A stretch of DNA of 64,000 bases from Bettongia penicillata ogilbyi (GCA_023548195.1 JAJHZJ010000028.1:2615001-2679000), one strand, 5' to 3'. Shown: positions 1 through 12,114, numbered from the stretch's first letter. Notes: generated by a model not told the origin, from the letters alone. Program-made: numbers and translations.

Positions 1-855
1 GTCCAGAGGTACTAAAATAAGGTGAAGGACATTCCATATCATGATATTCCATATCCCATCCATGCTGGGTTTGGTTATCAGCACTCTTGTGATTAGGCAA
101 GTGAACTTCATAACTGGCAAATAAGTACAGAACAGTGAATTTATAGATTTTAAAGTCTGAGGCCTACTGAAAGATCTATCTTACCTAATTATCCCTGTCT
201 GACATATGTGAAACATGCATTAACACATGAGATTCTTATGCTAGTATTAGTTAACTAACTAAATATAACTTACTAGATGTATATATCACTAATGATCGCT
301 AACAATTATTACCCCTATGGAATCACACTGAACTAATTAATACTGACTGGAACAAAACAGGGGTCTAATAAATCATCTCTCACCATCAGTGGGAAGAATG
401 TGTATGTATTGGAATCACAGATGAGGAGATGATGTGTGGAAGGACCTGGTAATGTCATCGCTGCTCTCACCTAGACCTGCTCCTTGTCGGCTGCTGCATC
501 CCTGCTGGGCCTGTTGGCTGTATTGATCCACTGGACTGTGATGGTCTAGCTGGCATGTTCTTCTTTTTAGGACCAGTCAGTGTTTGCTCCCTTGCTTTTA
601 AGTATGATGTTTTTTAGTATGATATTTTCAGCGATGTTGTCAGATGCCTTCAACAAGGATGAAAACAGCATCAACATTTAACTTGAAAAGGCAACAAGCC
701 AAGACTAAAATGGAGGGGGAGTTAGTGCGAGTTTGTTTGCTTAATGCACTCAGTGCAGTCTGAGCCTGAGATGCAACAAAGTATCAAATGATTCTCCGGG
801 GCTTATGCTAAATATAGGTTCTCCACCAGCCAGCATTGTACCACCCATACACTGG
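1..855. other. Intergenic stretch without a recognised feature
   Basis: AT-rich DNA without a convincing gene. The part from about 700 may be an eroded upstream extension of the retrotransposon that follows. Confidence 0.5.
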
Positions 856-859
856 TTAC

Positions 860-1600
860 AGCAAATGAAGATCTATTGAATGATGTGGATAAATTCACTT
901 ACCCTGGCAGTATACTTTCCAGGGATGTACACATAGATGATGAGGTTGACACATGCATTACCAAAGCTAGTTCAGTGTTTGAGGGACTTTGAAAGAAAAT
1001 GTGGGAGAGAAGAAATATTAAAATGCCTACCAGACTGAAGGTCTACAGAGCCATTATACCAATGTATCAACACTATGTCAAAAAACTGAATCACTTCCAT
1101 TTGAATTGTCTTAGGAAGATTCTAAAGATCACTTGTCGGGATAAGGTACTAGACACTGAGAGGTTCTTTCTCAGTTCTGTATTGCCAGCCATTCAAGCTA
1201 CTGCAGAGAGTGCAACTCCAATGGATTCATCATATTGTTCAAAAGTCAAAAATATGCTTGCCTAAACGATTACTTTATGGAGAATTCACACAAGGGGATC
1301 AGAAGGAGTTATTCAAGAACACTCTGAAGATCTTTCTGAAAAATTTTAGAATTGTGTGACATGGGATACACTGACAAAAGATTACTCAACATGGCAGGTT
1401 CACATCAAAGAAGGTTCTGTGCTCTGTTAGCAGAGCAGAATTTCAGAAGCCCAAATGAAAGGTGAGATGTACAAATTTAGAGACATCTCCTCTCCAGATT
1501 TTCATGTGGACATTTTGCTGTCCAACCTGTGGTAGAGCCTTCTGAGCTCCTAGTGGTCTGATCAGCCACAGTCAGACACACTGTACGTTGACCCCAACAT
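860..1600 (+). mobile_element. Old non-LTR retrotransposon, 3' coding end (RTE-like), broken
   Basis: Read with several stops and frame shifts, the + strand gives the C-terminal part of a reverse transcriptase found widely in animal LINEs. Segments include DKFTYPGSILSRDVHIDDEV, then KMWERRNIKMPTRLKVYRAI, LNHFHLNCLRKILKI and KRLLYGE. The end carries a C2H2-like motif, CPTCGRAF then GLISHSQTH (about 1516-1583), which these elements use at their C-terminus. The open stretch at 999-1265 is part of this. Clade assignment (RTE or a relative) is from memory. Confidence 0.75.
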
Positions 1601-1894
1601 AGCAATGTCATTTTGGTTCTCTCTGAGAATAAAAACAAAGGACAACAACCAACCAAGCAGACATTAAGCTTCAATCAGGGTATAACGGCTAAAACTTGTT
1701 CTTGAAAATAGAAGGTTGAGAGTTCCACACACAACTAAAAATATCTAGATGTCTTAGCCCGAAGGTTAAGATTAGCCCTGTAACTAAGAAGAAATAAAAA
1801 CCTTTTTTTTGTATAATAAGTACCTATTATAGGGTTCAGATAATTTGACTTACTCTCAAAATCCTCTCTCCTTTAAGTCCAAATGAAAGTAAGT

Positions 1895-2115
1895 CAAGTC
1901 AGGAAGCATTTATTAGCTAGTACCCTAATTCCCTTCAATGCTAGGGATACAAAGAAGGGCCAAAACATAATCCTAAGACTCTAGGAATTTTCATTTTGAT
2001 GGGGAAGACAATATGTAAACAAGATAAGTAAGTGTGAGACATAAAGAGTATAGATTGAAGGTATCTTGGAGGAATCCAAACAAGTAAGTAGGCTAAAGAG
2101 GCATTTCAATCCAGT
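1895..2115 (-). mobile_element. L2 LINE 3' fragment
   Basis: On the + strand it reads aagcatttattagctagtac and continues with 'gggatacaaagaagggcc' and 'gatggggaagacaatatg', the reverse complement of the L2 3' end and its upstream region. Confidence 0.6.
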
Positions 2116-2504
2116 TACTAATATAGTCCTGTGTATTGTCAACCTGGAAAAACTCAGACCAATTCAGTGATCAGGAAATAAAAAGAGGCATCATTCAAGG
2201 TCAAGGAATTACAATTTGAGACAACACACTGCCCTGTTCAGACAGGGATGCCAGAGGAGGAGGGGAAGAAGAGGATTCTTATAAGGCGTAGTCATGGGAA
2301 ATAGCACCATAGTCTGGGTACGTAGAACAGATGAGCTGCAGGAGGGGAGCATGGAGGAGTTGGAGAGACAAGGTCACAGAAATGTCCTTGGGTTAGCTTT
2401 GCCAGGTGTTCCAGGAGCAGGGGTAGTTGGAAACCGCTAGGGGATGTGTGGGTTTTCTTGGGGGGCAGTTAGAAACTGCTAGTCAGAGCCATTCTACCCT
2501 GATT

Positions 2505-3090
2505 GAAACTTAACTGTAAGATGAGAGGAATAACAGCACCTACCTTTCAGGAATGTTGTGAGGATCATGTGAGTTAACATTTGTTTTGCTTTTTCATTTA
2601 TCTTAGACTCAAACACCAAAACAAATACGGAATAGAGAGAGAAACAAAAACATATCATAATCTTAAATACTGGAAATTAAGTAAGAAAAAAAGCATGTCA
2701 TGTGCATAGCCGAAGATGAGAGAATTCAAAATATGTAGCAACAAATTTTTGTTTCAAGAAAGCCTATATGATAAATAATAAACATTATATTGAGAACTGT
2801 CCATCTTTTCTTTGCTTCCTTGTAAGTTTTCTTTTTTTCTCTGCTGTGTATTTTTTAACTCATTCCCCACCTGACCCCCCACTCCCAGAACGCTGCAATT
2901 AAGTTTGGATATGTATCTCTACAGATATATTCCTAGAGATATACATACATACATACATACATATATAGACATACATTTTCCTAAACAAATTCTACTCCTG
3001 ATCTTTGTGTGAGTTAACATTTATAAAAGTGCTTAATGTAGTGCCTGGTACACAGTAGGTTCTAAGTAAATATTTATTCCTTTCCCTTCC
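2505..3090 (+). mobile_element. MIR SINE split by a later insertion
   Basis: The left part (2505-2582) has 'cacctacctttcaggaatgttgtgag', of which the first 20 bases alone are diagnostic for MIR. The right part (3008-3085) has 'gtgcctggtacacagtagg'. The two halves join exactly across the insertion at 2583-3007. Confidence 0.8.
2583..3007 (-). mobile_element. Retrotransposon insertion with 15-bp target-site duplication
   Basis: The MIR sequence tgtgagttaacattt occurs at 2568-2582 and again at 3008-3022, flanking 425 bp of foreign DNA. The left edge is T-rich (gttttgctttttcattt), as expected for the poly-A end of a minus-strand retroelement. An internal catacata run sits at 2942-2962. The sequence looks like an L1 3' UTR, but I cannot name the family. 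Confidence 0.8.
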
Positions 3091-4955
3091 TCCCTCCTTC
3101 CATGTGTTTTCCTTGTCAGGATCCACCATGATCAAGATAACTACTTAAGGAAGTGTTAACCTTGGCAGTAATCCAGTGGTTTAGAATCATACCTTGTCCC
3201 TCTCACCCCCTAAAGACATATAGTCTAAGAAATTTAAGTGGTGGGTGATACATGCTGGGTGCCCTGAGCCCTGTGCAGAAGTCTCAGTAGAGTCAACACA
3301 TGGCATCTTAGGATATGAATATAATGCTAATGTAATAAGAGTACAGACCTTATCAGTTTGCTTGGCTGATATCACTTCCTGAGGAACTTGCTTCTGGCAA
3401 AATCATGGTAGTTATTAATAATAATTAATGATATTGATAAGGGAAGTGACTTGGGGAGACTGTGGAGTATGTGTGGACATTCTTTCCCATCTATGGCTGA
3501 GAGAGACAGTGACTCTTTCTCTGATTGTGTTTGAGTAGGAGAGATCATGTGGGAAAGGGAAGGACATCAGGGCTTATGGCCTGACCCTATGGCTCCCCCA
3601 AGAAACAAATCTAGGTCATTGGCCTTTTGCCATTTTTTTCTTTTCACTTCTAGACAGAGGAAGTGGCACCTACATAATCCTAGAAATTTCAAAAGGTCAA
3701 CACAGGAATCTAGGAATAAGAGTCTAGTTAATTCATCATCATTGCCTGGAGGAGTAAAGATTGTTCTTTTGGAGTGACATTTAGGAACCCTCAGCAGTCA
3801 TGCCATTGGACGTGAATTTGGGGAAACCGATACCTTATTGGAACTAAGTTAAGTTTTGAACCTACTCCTCCAAAAAAGATTGAGATGGTGTATACCCTTG
3901 AAGTATTTGGAAAAAATGTTTGCATTTGTTCTTGATTTACCTTTGAAGTAAATATCCCTTTGTAAAATCTACCCAGTATTAAATGGTTAAATATAGAACT
4001 AGGATATTAGTAACTTGGGGGAGGCATGGAGAGCAAAGCTGATAGGAACTCTAGTCAATGGTGGTAGAGAAAAGATACTGTAGGTCCTCAGGGCTCCATG
4101 CAACCACGAAGAGAAATAAATGTAACCTACCTGGCCCTTAGGAGTAGGAACTCAGCATACAGGCTAAGCTACCAAAATGATGTCACAGGCTTTATTATAG
4201 CCCACCTCCTGATGTCTGAGTGAGAACTATGCCTGTGCATTAACTTGTGCTTTAGAATCTCAGCAGGTGGAAAAGAAGTAGAGACTTACCACCAGTACAT
4301 TTCTCAGCTGAAAGAGAACCAGTGACTATATTCACTCATGTCAGAAAAGCTCAAATAGAAACAGTGTCATGCATGAATTTGCTGTTTACTTGTCAGCAAA
4401 AAGATGAGATCTTTTCTAAGGAATCTTGGTGCACGTGGGACATACAGAGTAACAGATTGATGGAAGATCATTCCATACCAAGTGGTCAAAAAGCTAGGAA
4501 ACTTAACTGTCTCCAAAATAGCCCCAGAAAATGGTCAGGACCTCACAAATAGAATTAATTAGATCTATGTACTTTCTAATGAGCTGAAATGGAATAATAG
4601 ACAGCCAAGTAAACTCTTAAGAAGAGCCCAGTCACCAGTTGCTGAGAGACTTCTATGTCTTAATAACAGCTCAGATGAGAAAAGGATTTGTGTATTTCTA
4701 CGTTCAAACAAACCAACCAAATCTTTCCTGGCTTCAGAAAGATGTCTGTTTAGAAAGGAGGGGAAAAACGGCGTACCTTTGAGTAGACTAATAGTAGTAG
4801 TAATAGTAGATACTAATATAGTAGTACAGGAATAGTAGACTAATACAGACTCATAATACTTTTGGGTTGGAGATATCCAAGGAACAAAAGTTACCCATAG
4901 GGTCTGCATTTAGAGATAATGTGGGTTATGTATAAACACGGAATTTTAGTGTAGA
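3091..4955. other. Intergenic stretch without a recognised feature
   Basis: No gene and no clear repeat family. A short TAG/TAA-rich low-complexity run lies at about 4785-4850. Small open frames here have no recognisable protein similarity. Confidence 0.5.
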
Positions 4956-4959
4956 GGAA

Positions 4960-5170
4960 GTTAGGTGATGTATTGGTTAGGGAACCGGACCTGCAGTTCA
5001 AATCTGTACTCAGACACTGTATTTAGATCTGGATAAGTTATTTAACCTCATCTGTAAAATGTGGATAATAATAACACCTACTTTTCAGGGTTGTTGTAAA
5101 GATCAAATGAGATAATTGGCACAGTGCCTAGCACGTAGTAAACACTACATAAATGTGTGCCATTGTTATT
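4960..5170 (+). mobile_element. MIR SINE
   Basis: It contains cctcatctgtaaaatgtgga, then 'cacctacttttcagggttg' and 'agtgcctagcacgtagtaaa', the middle and 3' parts of MIR. Confidence 0.8.
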
Positions 5171-5704
5171 CTCAGAAAAAATGTTTTTAATTGAATAAAA
5201 TAAAATATGATTACAAAGGGAGCCAATTATATTGAAATAAAAATGTTAAGTTAAATCTAAGGGGGTTGTATACCCTAGATGAAGTACTTCTGCTTTAAAA
5301 TGATTAATTTTAACTCAGTTTCACCTCCAATACCCCTAGGAGAATCTTATGTAATTGAGAAACTGAGGACAAAGTTTTGAATGCAGTCTGTGTCCTGTAG
5401 TAAAATTCATTTACTTTCTAGCTTCTTTATGTGCAGTTGAGGTATTCAACTCTTTCATTCTTTCCTGGGTGGGGGAATGTCTATTTTTCATCTTCAGGAT
5501 TTTTGCTTAACATTTCAGTGTTTCTGTGTTTTAGCTCCCCTCCCCCAAGGCTACGCAGATCTTCAGTTTTTACTGGTCTTACTAGGCCATCCCCTTTTAT
5601 TTCTTTAATGCTTTAGGAGAAATGAGAGAACTGGTTAAATAAAGGCCATTGTAGATGTATCTATAGTCTAGGTATTATACCATGTAATTTTTTTATGCAG
5701 TTGC

Positions 5705-5905
5705 AATATGCTATTATCATAGAGTCAGAGCTTGAAGGGATCTTACAGTTCATCTAGTGCTACATCCTCATTTTACAGATATGGAAACAGCTTCAAAGAA
5801 TGTTAAGTACTTTACCCAAAGTTATATAAATAGTAAATGTAAGAGTCAGAATTCGAATGTAGGTCCTCTGACTTCAAATCTAGTATATTTTCCAGTGAAG
5901 CATAT
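5705..5905 (-). mobile_element. MIR3-type SINE
   Basis: 'tcctcattttacagatatgg' followed by 'aggtcctctgacttcaaatc' is the reverse complement of a MIR-family SINE. Confidence 0.75.
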
Positions 5906-6654
5906 GACCTTTCTATGTTTTGTATACAGCTCATGTGTTTGCTCTGAACGCCCTTTCATTGTCCTGATTCTTTGCTATAAATGGTAGTAAATCATTATGC
6001 TTGTACTATTTTTTCTGGTTTTAAACATTTTTATTGATATTATTTTTATATCAAGTCACATTAAGACATGAAACTTTAAATAAACATTTACAGTGTGCCA
6101 GGCACATTCTCCCCACAGAAAGCTCTCTCTTATAACAAAGAAAAAAAAGTTCTGCCAAAGTACCCAATACATCAACCAAGTCTAGTATTAAATCTAAAAT
6201 TCTATTCCTCCAGTGTTCCACCTGTTCAGAGAAGGGGAGATTAACTTTCTTCCTTGAGGCCAAGGTTGGTCATTGGTGTCATTACATTCAGTTTCTACTT
6301 CTTTGTAACTGTTTTTTCTGTTTACATTGTTGTAGGCCTTGTGTATGTCATTTTCCTGCTTCTACTCAAATTTATTTTTTATCATTCAATGTCTTCTCTG
6401 TATTAATCATAGTTATTTCTTATAGTCATATACTACTGTTACATTAACAGCATATGCTATATTATTAGTCTATCATATACACACATATACTATAGTATGA
6501 GATATATACTATTATATATACTGATTTATGTTTTGGTCACTTTGTACAGCATGTTAACTGATGATATGTTGTTTTACATGTACTAATCATAGTTACAAAT
6601 CATATGAGTGTGAATGATATGTTAGGTATCTCCATGAAAAATCTGTAAGTTGGG
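5906..6654. other. Intergenic stretch, AT-rich, no gene
   Basis: It is AT-rich with many short ATA/TAT runs at 6410-6560. No gene is visible and no family is assigned with confidence. Confidence 0.4.
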
Positions 6655-6800
6655 AATTGAATTCAATTTTATTTTATTTTCATTTTCAATTTCTCTTCCT
6701 TTTCCCTTTCCCTTCCCCACTCAGTAAGAAGGCAAGAAAAACTCATTACAAATATGTATGTATACATATATGTATATTCAAGCAAAGCAAATTTTCATAA
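6655..6800 (-). mobile_element. L1 3' UTR fragment, marsupial type
   Basis: T-rich start, then 'ttccctttcccttccccact', 'aaggcaagaaaaactcatta' and 'caagcaaagcaaattttcat'. This is the reverse complement of the marsupial L1 3' end and is shared with 20571-20710. Confidence 0.7.
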
Positions 6801-7224
6801 AATTGGGGACTGCAGATGTTTTGCTGGAAATGAGGGTAGGGAGGAGGATTTAATTAATGGCCTTTGCTGTGTAGCTACCTCCCCAGCTTACTGGGAGAAG
6901 CAGTTGGGCTTTGGGCTGAAGGAGGAAGGGAGCAAGTGATTTGATGGATATGTAGACATAATACATTCATTCTGGGAAGAAAAGAGACACTAGGACCATG
7001 GTATAATATGACTCTTTACTAGAACTGGCTGCTAAATTCCTAATCCTTATTTGAAATGGGTTAGCCTAAGGGAGGAGTCGGATATCTATCAGTGACCAGA
7101 CTACTGAGATTTATTCCACATGCTATGGCTGAGCTGAGATACTCAGTTGTAGATTCCAAGTCTATTTCCTCTTCTGTGATTTTTTAGGATCAATATTCCG
7201 CTAGAATTTCTGCCATTTCATCTA

Positions 7225-7425
7225 GTGAGTCAAGGTTTGAATAGAAAGAGAAGAGTCACCCCGAGGAAAATCCGGTCTCTGGATTCAGATGGCTCTGGAG
7301 AAGTGAGGCTGGCAACCAGCTGCCAGCCCTTCCTCACTCAAAACAAAGTCAAGTGCAAGTCCTGTCATCATTTCTCTGACGGCATGGTCTTTTTCGGCAA
7401 CAAAGGACGAACACAAGAAAGGAAA
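7225..7425 (+). mobile_element. Marsupial-type SINE
   Basis: 'gtgaggctggcaaccagctg' then 'caagtcctgtcatcatttct' and 'aacaaaggacgaacacaaga'. I remember this as a frequent dispersed sequence in marsupial genomes. It keeps the 7225-7545 frame open by chance, so I do not call a gene there. Confidence 0.6.
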
Positions 7426-7429
7426 AAGG

Positions 7430-7655
7430 TGAATGAAATAATTGTTTTACAAATGTTATCTCAGTTGAGCCTCCTAATAATCCTGGAAACTATTATGATC
7501 CCTATTTTACAGTTGAAGAAACTGAGGCAAAGAGAGATTAAGTAACTTGCCCAGAGTCACAAAGCTAGAAAGTGTCTGAGGTTGAATTTGAACTCAGGTC
7601 TTCCTGACTCCCAGCTCAGCACTCAATCCCTTGTACCATGTAGCTGCCTGGGCTC
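7430..7655 (-). mobile_element. MIR SINE
   Basis: 'gttgaagaaactgaggcaaa', 'taacttgcccagagtcacaa' and 'gaactcaggtcttcctgact' are the reverse complement of MIR/CORE-SINE. Confidence 0.85.
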
Positions 7656-8217
7656 TTCTTTGACTGCTTAAAAGGGAATGGAGGTGGGAAACCAAAACAA
7701 ATGTAAACTGTACATGTCCTAGAAATTCTGGGTTCAAAATGCTCCTATGTCTAGGAGAACTTCTGGGATCCAGGAGAGTCGGGGGCTAACAATGACACTT
7801 GGTAGATATTGCAGTTGTTTGTTATTCATTGTTCTTTAGTCATCATATACTGTTTATTTGCTTATTAATGCTATGCAATCATAGGTGTATAACACATTAA
7901 ATTAGGGTGTGTACCCAGGAAATTAAATTTTTTCAAGGCAAACAAGTAATCATAGAGGACATTATTTTTATTCATCAAACTAAAAAAACCTAAAACAACT
8001 AAATTTAATTTTTTAAAAATAAATACCTAAATCTTACTTCAAATTATAAACTTTGAAAAGCAGACACAAAATATTAATTCTTTTTGAAACATTAGGGTAT
8101 ATATATTTGGTCAAAGTTTTGTGATTAATGTTCATTGAAATAGCAGTTTCAGACACTGGAGGTACAGTTTTGCCAGTGGATGAGGGCTCAGTTCATTTTG
8201 ATTTGGTAGATCCTTGA

Positions 8218-8262
8218 AATGGGGTAGCTAGGTGGCAAAGTGAATAGAGGGCTGGGCCTGAA
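8218..8262 (+). mobile_element. MAR1-type SINE, 5' fragment
   Basis: 'agctaggtggcaaagtgaat' and 'gggcctgaagtcaagaa' are the first ~45 bp of the marsupial CORE-SINE; the copy then stops at L1 sequence. Confidence 0.55.
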
Positions 8263-8400
8263 GTCAAGAACATAGGGAAGTTCTTGGCCAAACAAGGGGC
8301 CAAGATAACAAGAGGTAAAATGGATTTGATTAGATAACAAAAAGAATGCAACTGGAAAAAATATCGGCAGCAAATTTTTTTGATAAGGCTCTGAGTTTTA
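8263..8400 (+). mobile_element. L1 ORF2 3' fragment
   Basis: 'gttcttggccaaacaagggg', then 'aaaatggatttgattagata' and 'gcaaatttttttgataaggc' match the end of L1 ORF2. The same segment occurs reversed at 54640-54755. Confidence 0.65.
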
Positions 8401-8645
8401 AGGGGCAGCGAGGTCCAGTGGACAAAATGCTGGTCCTGGAGTCAGGTATACCTGAGTTCAAATCTGATCTCAGGCACTTACTAAGTGATCCTGAGCAAGT
8501 CACTTAACCCTGTGTGCCTCAGTTTCTTCATCTGTTAAAAAATGAGGTGGAGAAGGATACGGCAAACCATTCCTGTATCTCTGTCAAGAAAACCCCCAAC
8601 GGGGAAATGAAGAGTTTGAAACAACTGAACGAATAATTCTTGAAA
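8401..8645 (+). mobile_element. MAR1-type marsupial CORE-SINE, near full length
   Basis: 'gctggtcctggagtcaggta', 'caagtcacttaaccctgtgt', 'ggcaaaccattcctgtatct' and 'aacaactgaac' follow the full element in order. Confidence 0.85.
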
Positions 8646-9119
8646 CTATACATCCCAGGGTGAGTTGAGGCTTCCTCAGAGAGAAAGAAGCTGAGGGACT
8701 GATGCTTCTTGACTTTGGTAACCACTGGGAGCAATTCTGCCTCAGTGAACCACAAGGATGAGTGTGTGACTCCTTAATGGAGGACTATTTATATCATTTA
8801 ATTAAATGTATTACTGTAAGTTTTTAAAACTAAGCTTCTTATGTAGAGTAGTTAGCTTATTGCACAAATTACCATCGTGATGAACAGTGACTTTGTGTCT
8901 GTTGCTGAGTTAAAATGTCCCTAATGTGATGACTGTATATTTTAATTCTGTATGCTTAGTACGTTTACATTCCTGTTTTCAAAGAAAGACCCATTACAGT
9001 GTGAGTTTTGAGTACAATCTCCCAAAAGGCACTAGAGTCCAAGTTACCGGACTGTTACAATATTTGTAAATGAAGTACATGCCCATAGGAGGAGCTTCAT
9101 GAATATTAAGTGCCTTATT

Positions 9120-9590
9120 TCTTTAAATACTAGATCTGTATGTCATATTTTCATGGACCATCATATTGGATGGGCCAGAATACTGGAATGATCTCTGAGA
9201 ATGTCAGCATGGGGATGTATTTCTACTGAGGCTGATAGCACAAATAAATGTAACAAGGCAGATGTAAGCAATGAAATTAGTAATGAATTGATGAAAGATG
9301 AGCAAAGAGACCTAAACGCAGGCTAAGTAATGACATTCAGAATACTTAAGTACTAGCTCTCTATGTCATATTTCATGAGCCATTAGTAGAATATTGGAAT
9401 GATCTCTGATGGTGTCAGCATGGGGATGTTTCTCCACTCAGGAAGATAGCAAAAATAAATATAAAAAGACAAACATAATAAATATAACCTTTATAGATTT
9501 CAATGCAATAAAATTAAGAATGAATCAGAAAGTTGAGCAAAAGAAATAGACTTAAATGCAAGCTAAGTAATGACATTCAGAAAAATGACT
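9120..9590. repeat. Diverged tandem duplication, ~220-250 bp unit
   Basis: Two copies lie head to tail, about 9120-9342 and 9343-9590. Shared blocks in the same order include tggaatgatctctga, gtcagcatggggatgt, and gctaagtaatgacattcaga. They differ by many substitutions and small indels. I do not recognise the unit. Confidence 0.8.
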
Positions 9591-9634
9591 GAGTCAAAGA
9601 GCGCATCATAGAAACAATAAGTAATTACATTAAA

Positions 9635-9690
9635 GTTAGTGATAATAATGTGATAATAGTGAAATAATAGTGATAATAATGAAATAACAT
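9635..9690 (+). repeat. GATAATAGT low-complexity repeat
   Basis: Interrupted repeats of gtgataataatg and gtgaaataatag. Confidence 0.7.
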
Positions 9691-10574
9691 ACTGGAAATT
9701 CCCAATTGACTGTACCTGTGATTAGGAAAGCCTACAACATAAGCAAATGAGAAATTCACTGAGACAGAGTAAACAGCCATTGCTAAAGTCTAAAGAATTG
9801 CATGAGACACACATAGATGTTAAATGACTTGTCCAGGATCACATAGCTAAGTCGTCTTAAAGATTTGGATGGTTGCCTTATTTGAGTAAATATAATCTGA
9901 AGTTAATTTATGTGTTATGGTTTAAACAATTATCTTTATTTTACAAATGGCAAAAGCAAGTGCATTAAATAAATACATTCTTTGTTTTCTCAATGCTCCA
10001 TTCCCGGAATGTCTGTGTCTGTGCTAATCTAACTGGAGACACTAATTACCTGGTTTCAGCTACCTTAGGTGAGGGCAGAATATTTATTTCTGGTCTTCAG
10101 GGATACGTGTCTGCCTTGATCCACTGATGCAGTACCTCAGCAGAGGGCCTTCCTGAGTTGCCACAGCAACTGAGCTGAGGATCCATCCAATGCACTAGAG
10201 GCCTTCCTCTGTCTAGGTCTTTTAATATTCTGCGGGTACTCATGCAACACTCAGGCTGTCCATCTGTCATCCCTCACTCTCAGTACATGACTAGCCCACT
10301 GATCATATTATTTTCTGGATGTTATGTTATGCCATTTCTTTTGGGCAAGTAATTTATTAGTGATGTACTGCAGCCTGCTTAATAATAAATGAGTGAAAGC
10401 TTATTTGCTTTGACTGTGTGAAACAAAGTCCTTGCTTGCTTTCCCTGGCACACTGTGTAGTGCTGTTGATCCAGATGATATAGACTGATGATGAAATTGG
10501 TGAAGGGGGAGGAGGCTATATCCTCTTTGATGACAGGCTTGGTCATTATAATTTCACAGCATGGGAACTCATGG

Positions 10575-10775
10575 ATGAGAAACACCATATTTAACGTCAG
10601 ATGTGGCTGATGGGTTGGATAATTTTGCTGAATTTTTTTTTCTTTTTAAAATTCTTTGCAAAGAGATGAATTTCTGGGAGGGGGAAGAAATGTATTGGGA
10701 AATGAAGGTGATGTAAAAACAAAAGATAGCAATGCTGAAAAGATGGAAAAAGGAAGAAAGCATTTTATGCTTTTT
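10575..10775 (+). repeat. Unclassified dispersed repeat, copy 1
   Basis: This segment matches 12845-13015 in order and orientation: cgtcagatgtggctgatggg here and cgcggttgatgtgttgg there, then 'gcaaagagatg', 'aatgtattgggaaat' and 'gatgtaaaaacaaaagat'. The structure suggests a retroposed element, family unknown to me. Confidence 0.7.
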
Positions 10776-10829
10776 GGGAGAAAATTGCCATCTGAAGACA
10801 CTAATAACACAATATTTTCACAACATGCT

Positions 10830-11030
10830 TATCATTTGCACAACATTTTATTTAATTACAGTAAATTTATTAAGTACCTACAATGGGCTAATGACTGTCC
10901 TAGAAGTGGATTATGAGTTTAATAAGTACAGTCCCTAACAATTACAGTTATATGGTACAACGTTTTAAGATTTGCAAAATGCTTTTCTCATAACCTTATG
11001 AGATATATAAAGGAAATTTTATTACATTTA
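10830..11030 (-). mobile_element. L2 3' end and MIR-like remnant
   Basis: 'aaatttattaagtacctaca' is a reversed L2 3' end; 'gcaaaatgcttttctcataa' is MIR-like. Both are degraded. Confidence 0.45.
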
Positions 11031-11309
11031 TTTTATGGATCAGGCTCCCAATTTTAAACATATCTGTTTAGTATTCAAGTTTGAATCCCCAATGTGGGGC
11101 CACTCTACCTTTCAAGAGTTGTATTTTATTACCACCCTCCACATTTTCTACAATCTAGCCAAAACTGGTGAACTTTTTGTTCTGGAACAGCCCATGTGTC
11201 CTCCCACCTCTGGGACTTTGCTCACTCTTCCCTAGGGAGACACCATGGTCAGGTGGAAATAGTCTTGAAGTTGGTGGTCACAGGACTGCTGTTTACTATT
11301 TGGGTGACT

Positions 11310-11565
11310 TTTTCACCGTTCAGTGGTGTCCAAATCTTATGACTTCATGGACCACATTGTCTGTGAGGTTTTCTTGGCAAAGATACTGGAGTGGTTTGTC
11401 ATTTCCTTCTCCAACTCATTTTTAATGATAAGGAAACTGAGGCAAACAGGGTTAAGTGATTTGCCTAAGGTCCCACAGCTAATAAGCATCTGAAGCTGGA
11501 TTTGAACTCAGGTATTCCTGATTCCAGGCCCAGCTCTCTATCCACTGGGCCATGGAGCTGCTGTA
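11310..11565 (-). mobile_element. MAR1-type marsupial CORE-SINE
   Basis: 'cttggcaaagatactggagt', 'catttccttctccaactcat', 'gaactcaggtattcctgatt' and 'ctctatccactgggccatgg' give the full element in reverse. Confidence 0.85.
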
Positions 11566-11739
11566 TGACTTTGGTAAATCATTTAATCTTTCAGGGTCTC
11601 AGTTTCTTCATTTATATAATGAAAGCTTCTGATCACATGGCTTGTAAGATTTCTTCCAATTGTCCATAAATCAAAGTACTCCTTCACCTTACTTACCTGT
11701 TGAGTAAGTCAGGCTTTTATAACTTTTACAACAAAAACT

Positions 11740-11880
11740 TTTTACACTAACAATTTTTTTAACATTTTTTTTTTACAGTTTTGAGTTTCAAATGATTACC
11801 TTTCCTTCCTTTTCTTCTTCTGTCCTCATTGAAAAGGCAAGTTACACTCACATTTGAGCTTTAATCAACTCTATTACTAA
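11740..11880 (-). mobile_element. L1 3' UTR remnant
   Basis: T-rich start, then 'ttccttccttttcttcttct' and 'gaaaaggcaagttacactca', as in the other reversed L1 3' ends in this window. Confidence 0.5.
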
Positions 11881-11889
11881 AATTTTCCC

Positions 11890-11995
11890 CCATTTAGGGA
11901 AACTACACAGAGGCCAAGCCATTTATCCTTAGCCAATCTAACAAATGACAGAGATGAGGCATGAATCCAGGTCTTTCTAACTCCTGGTCTGCCAA
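11890..11995 (-). mobile_element. MIR SINE fragment
   Basis: 'atttagggaaactacacaga' and 'atgaatccaggtctttctaa' resemble reversed MIR. Confidence 0.5.
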
Positions 11996-12114
11996 TCTAC
12001 AAAAAGGAATTTCCTCTTATGAAGCCTTCCTTAATTCTCTACCCACTCCCCAACCCTGACCAGCCTATTGGTACCTCACACAATTAGCACTTAGCTTTGC
12101 CTGGTCAAAGCGGA

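Noticed and set aside
4565..4909. 114-codon minus-strand open frame
   Set aside because: No similarity and low-complexity TAG/TAA-rich content in its 5' half; likely chance.
7225..7545. 106-codon open frame
   Set aside because: It is a marsupial-type SINE joined to a reversed MIR; the translation is a by-product.
8401..8645. tRNA-like sequences
   Set aside because: The tRNA-related heads belong to CORE-SINEs (also at 38560, 47515, 51293); no intact cloverleaf was seen.
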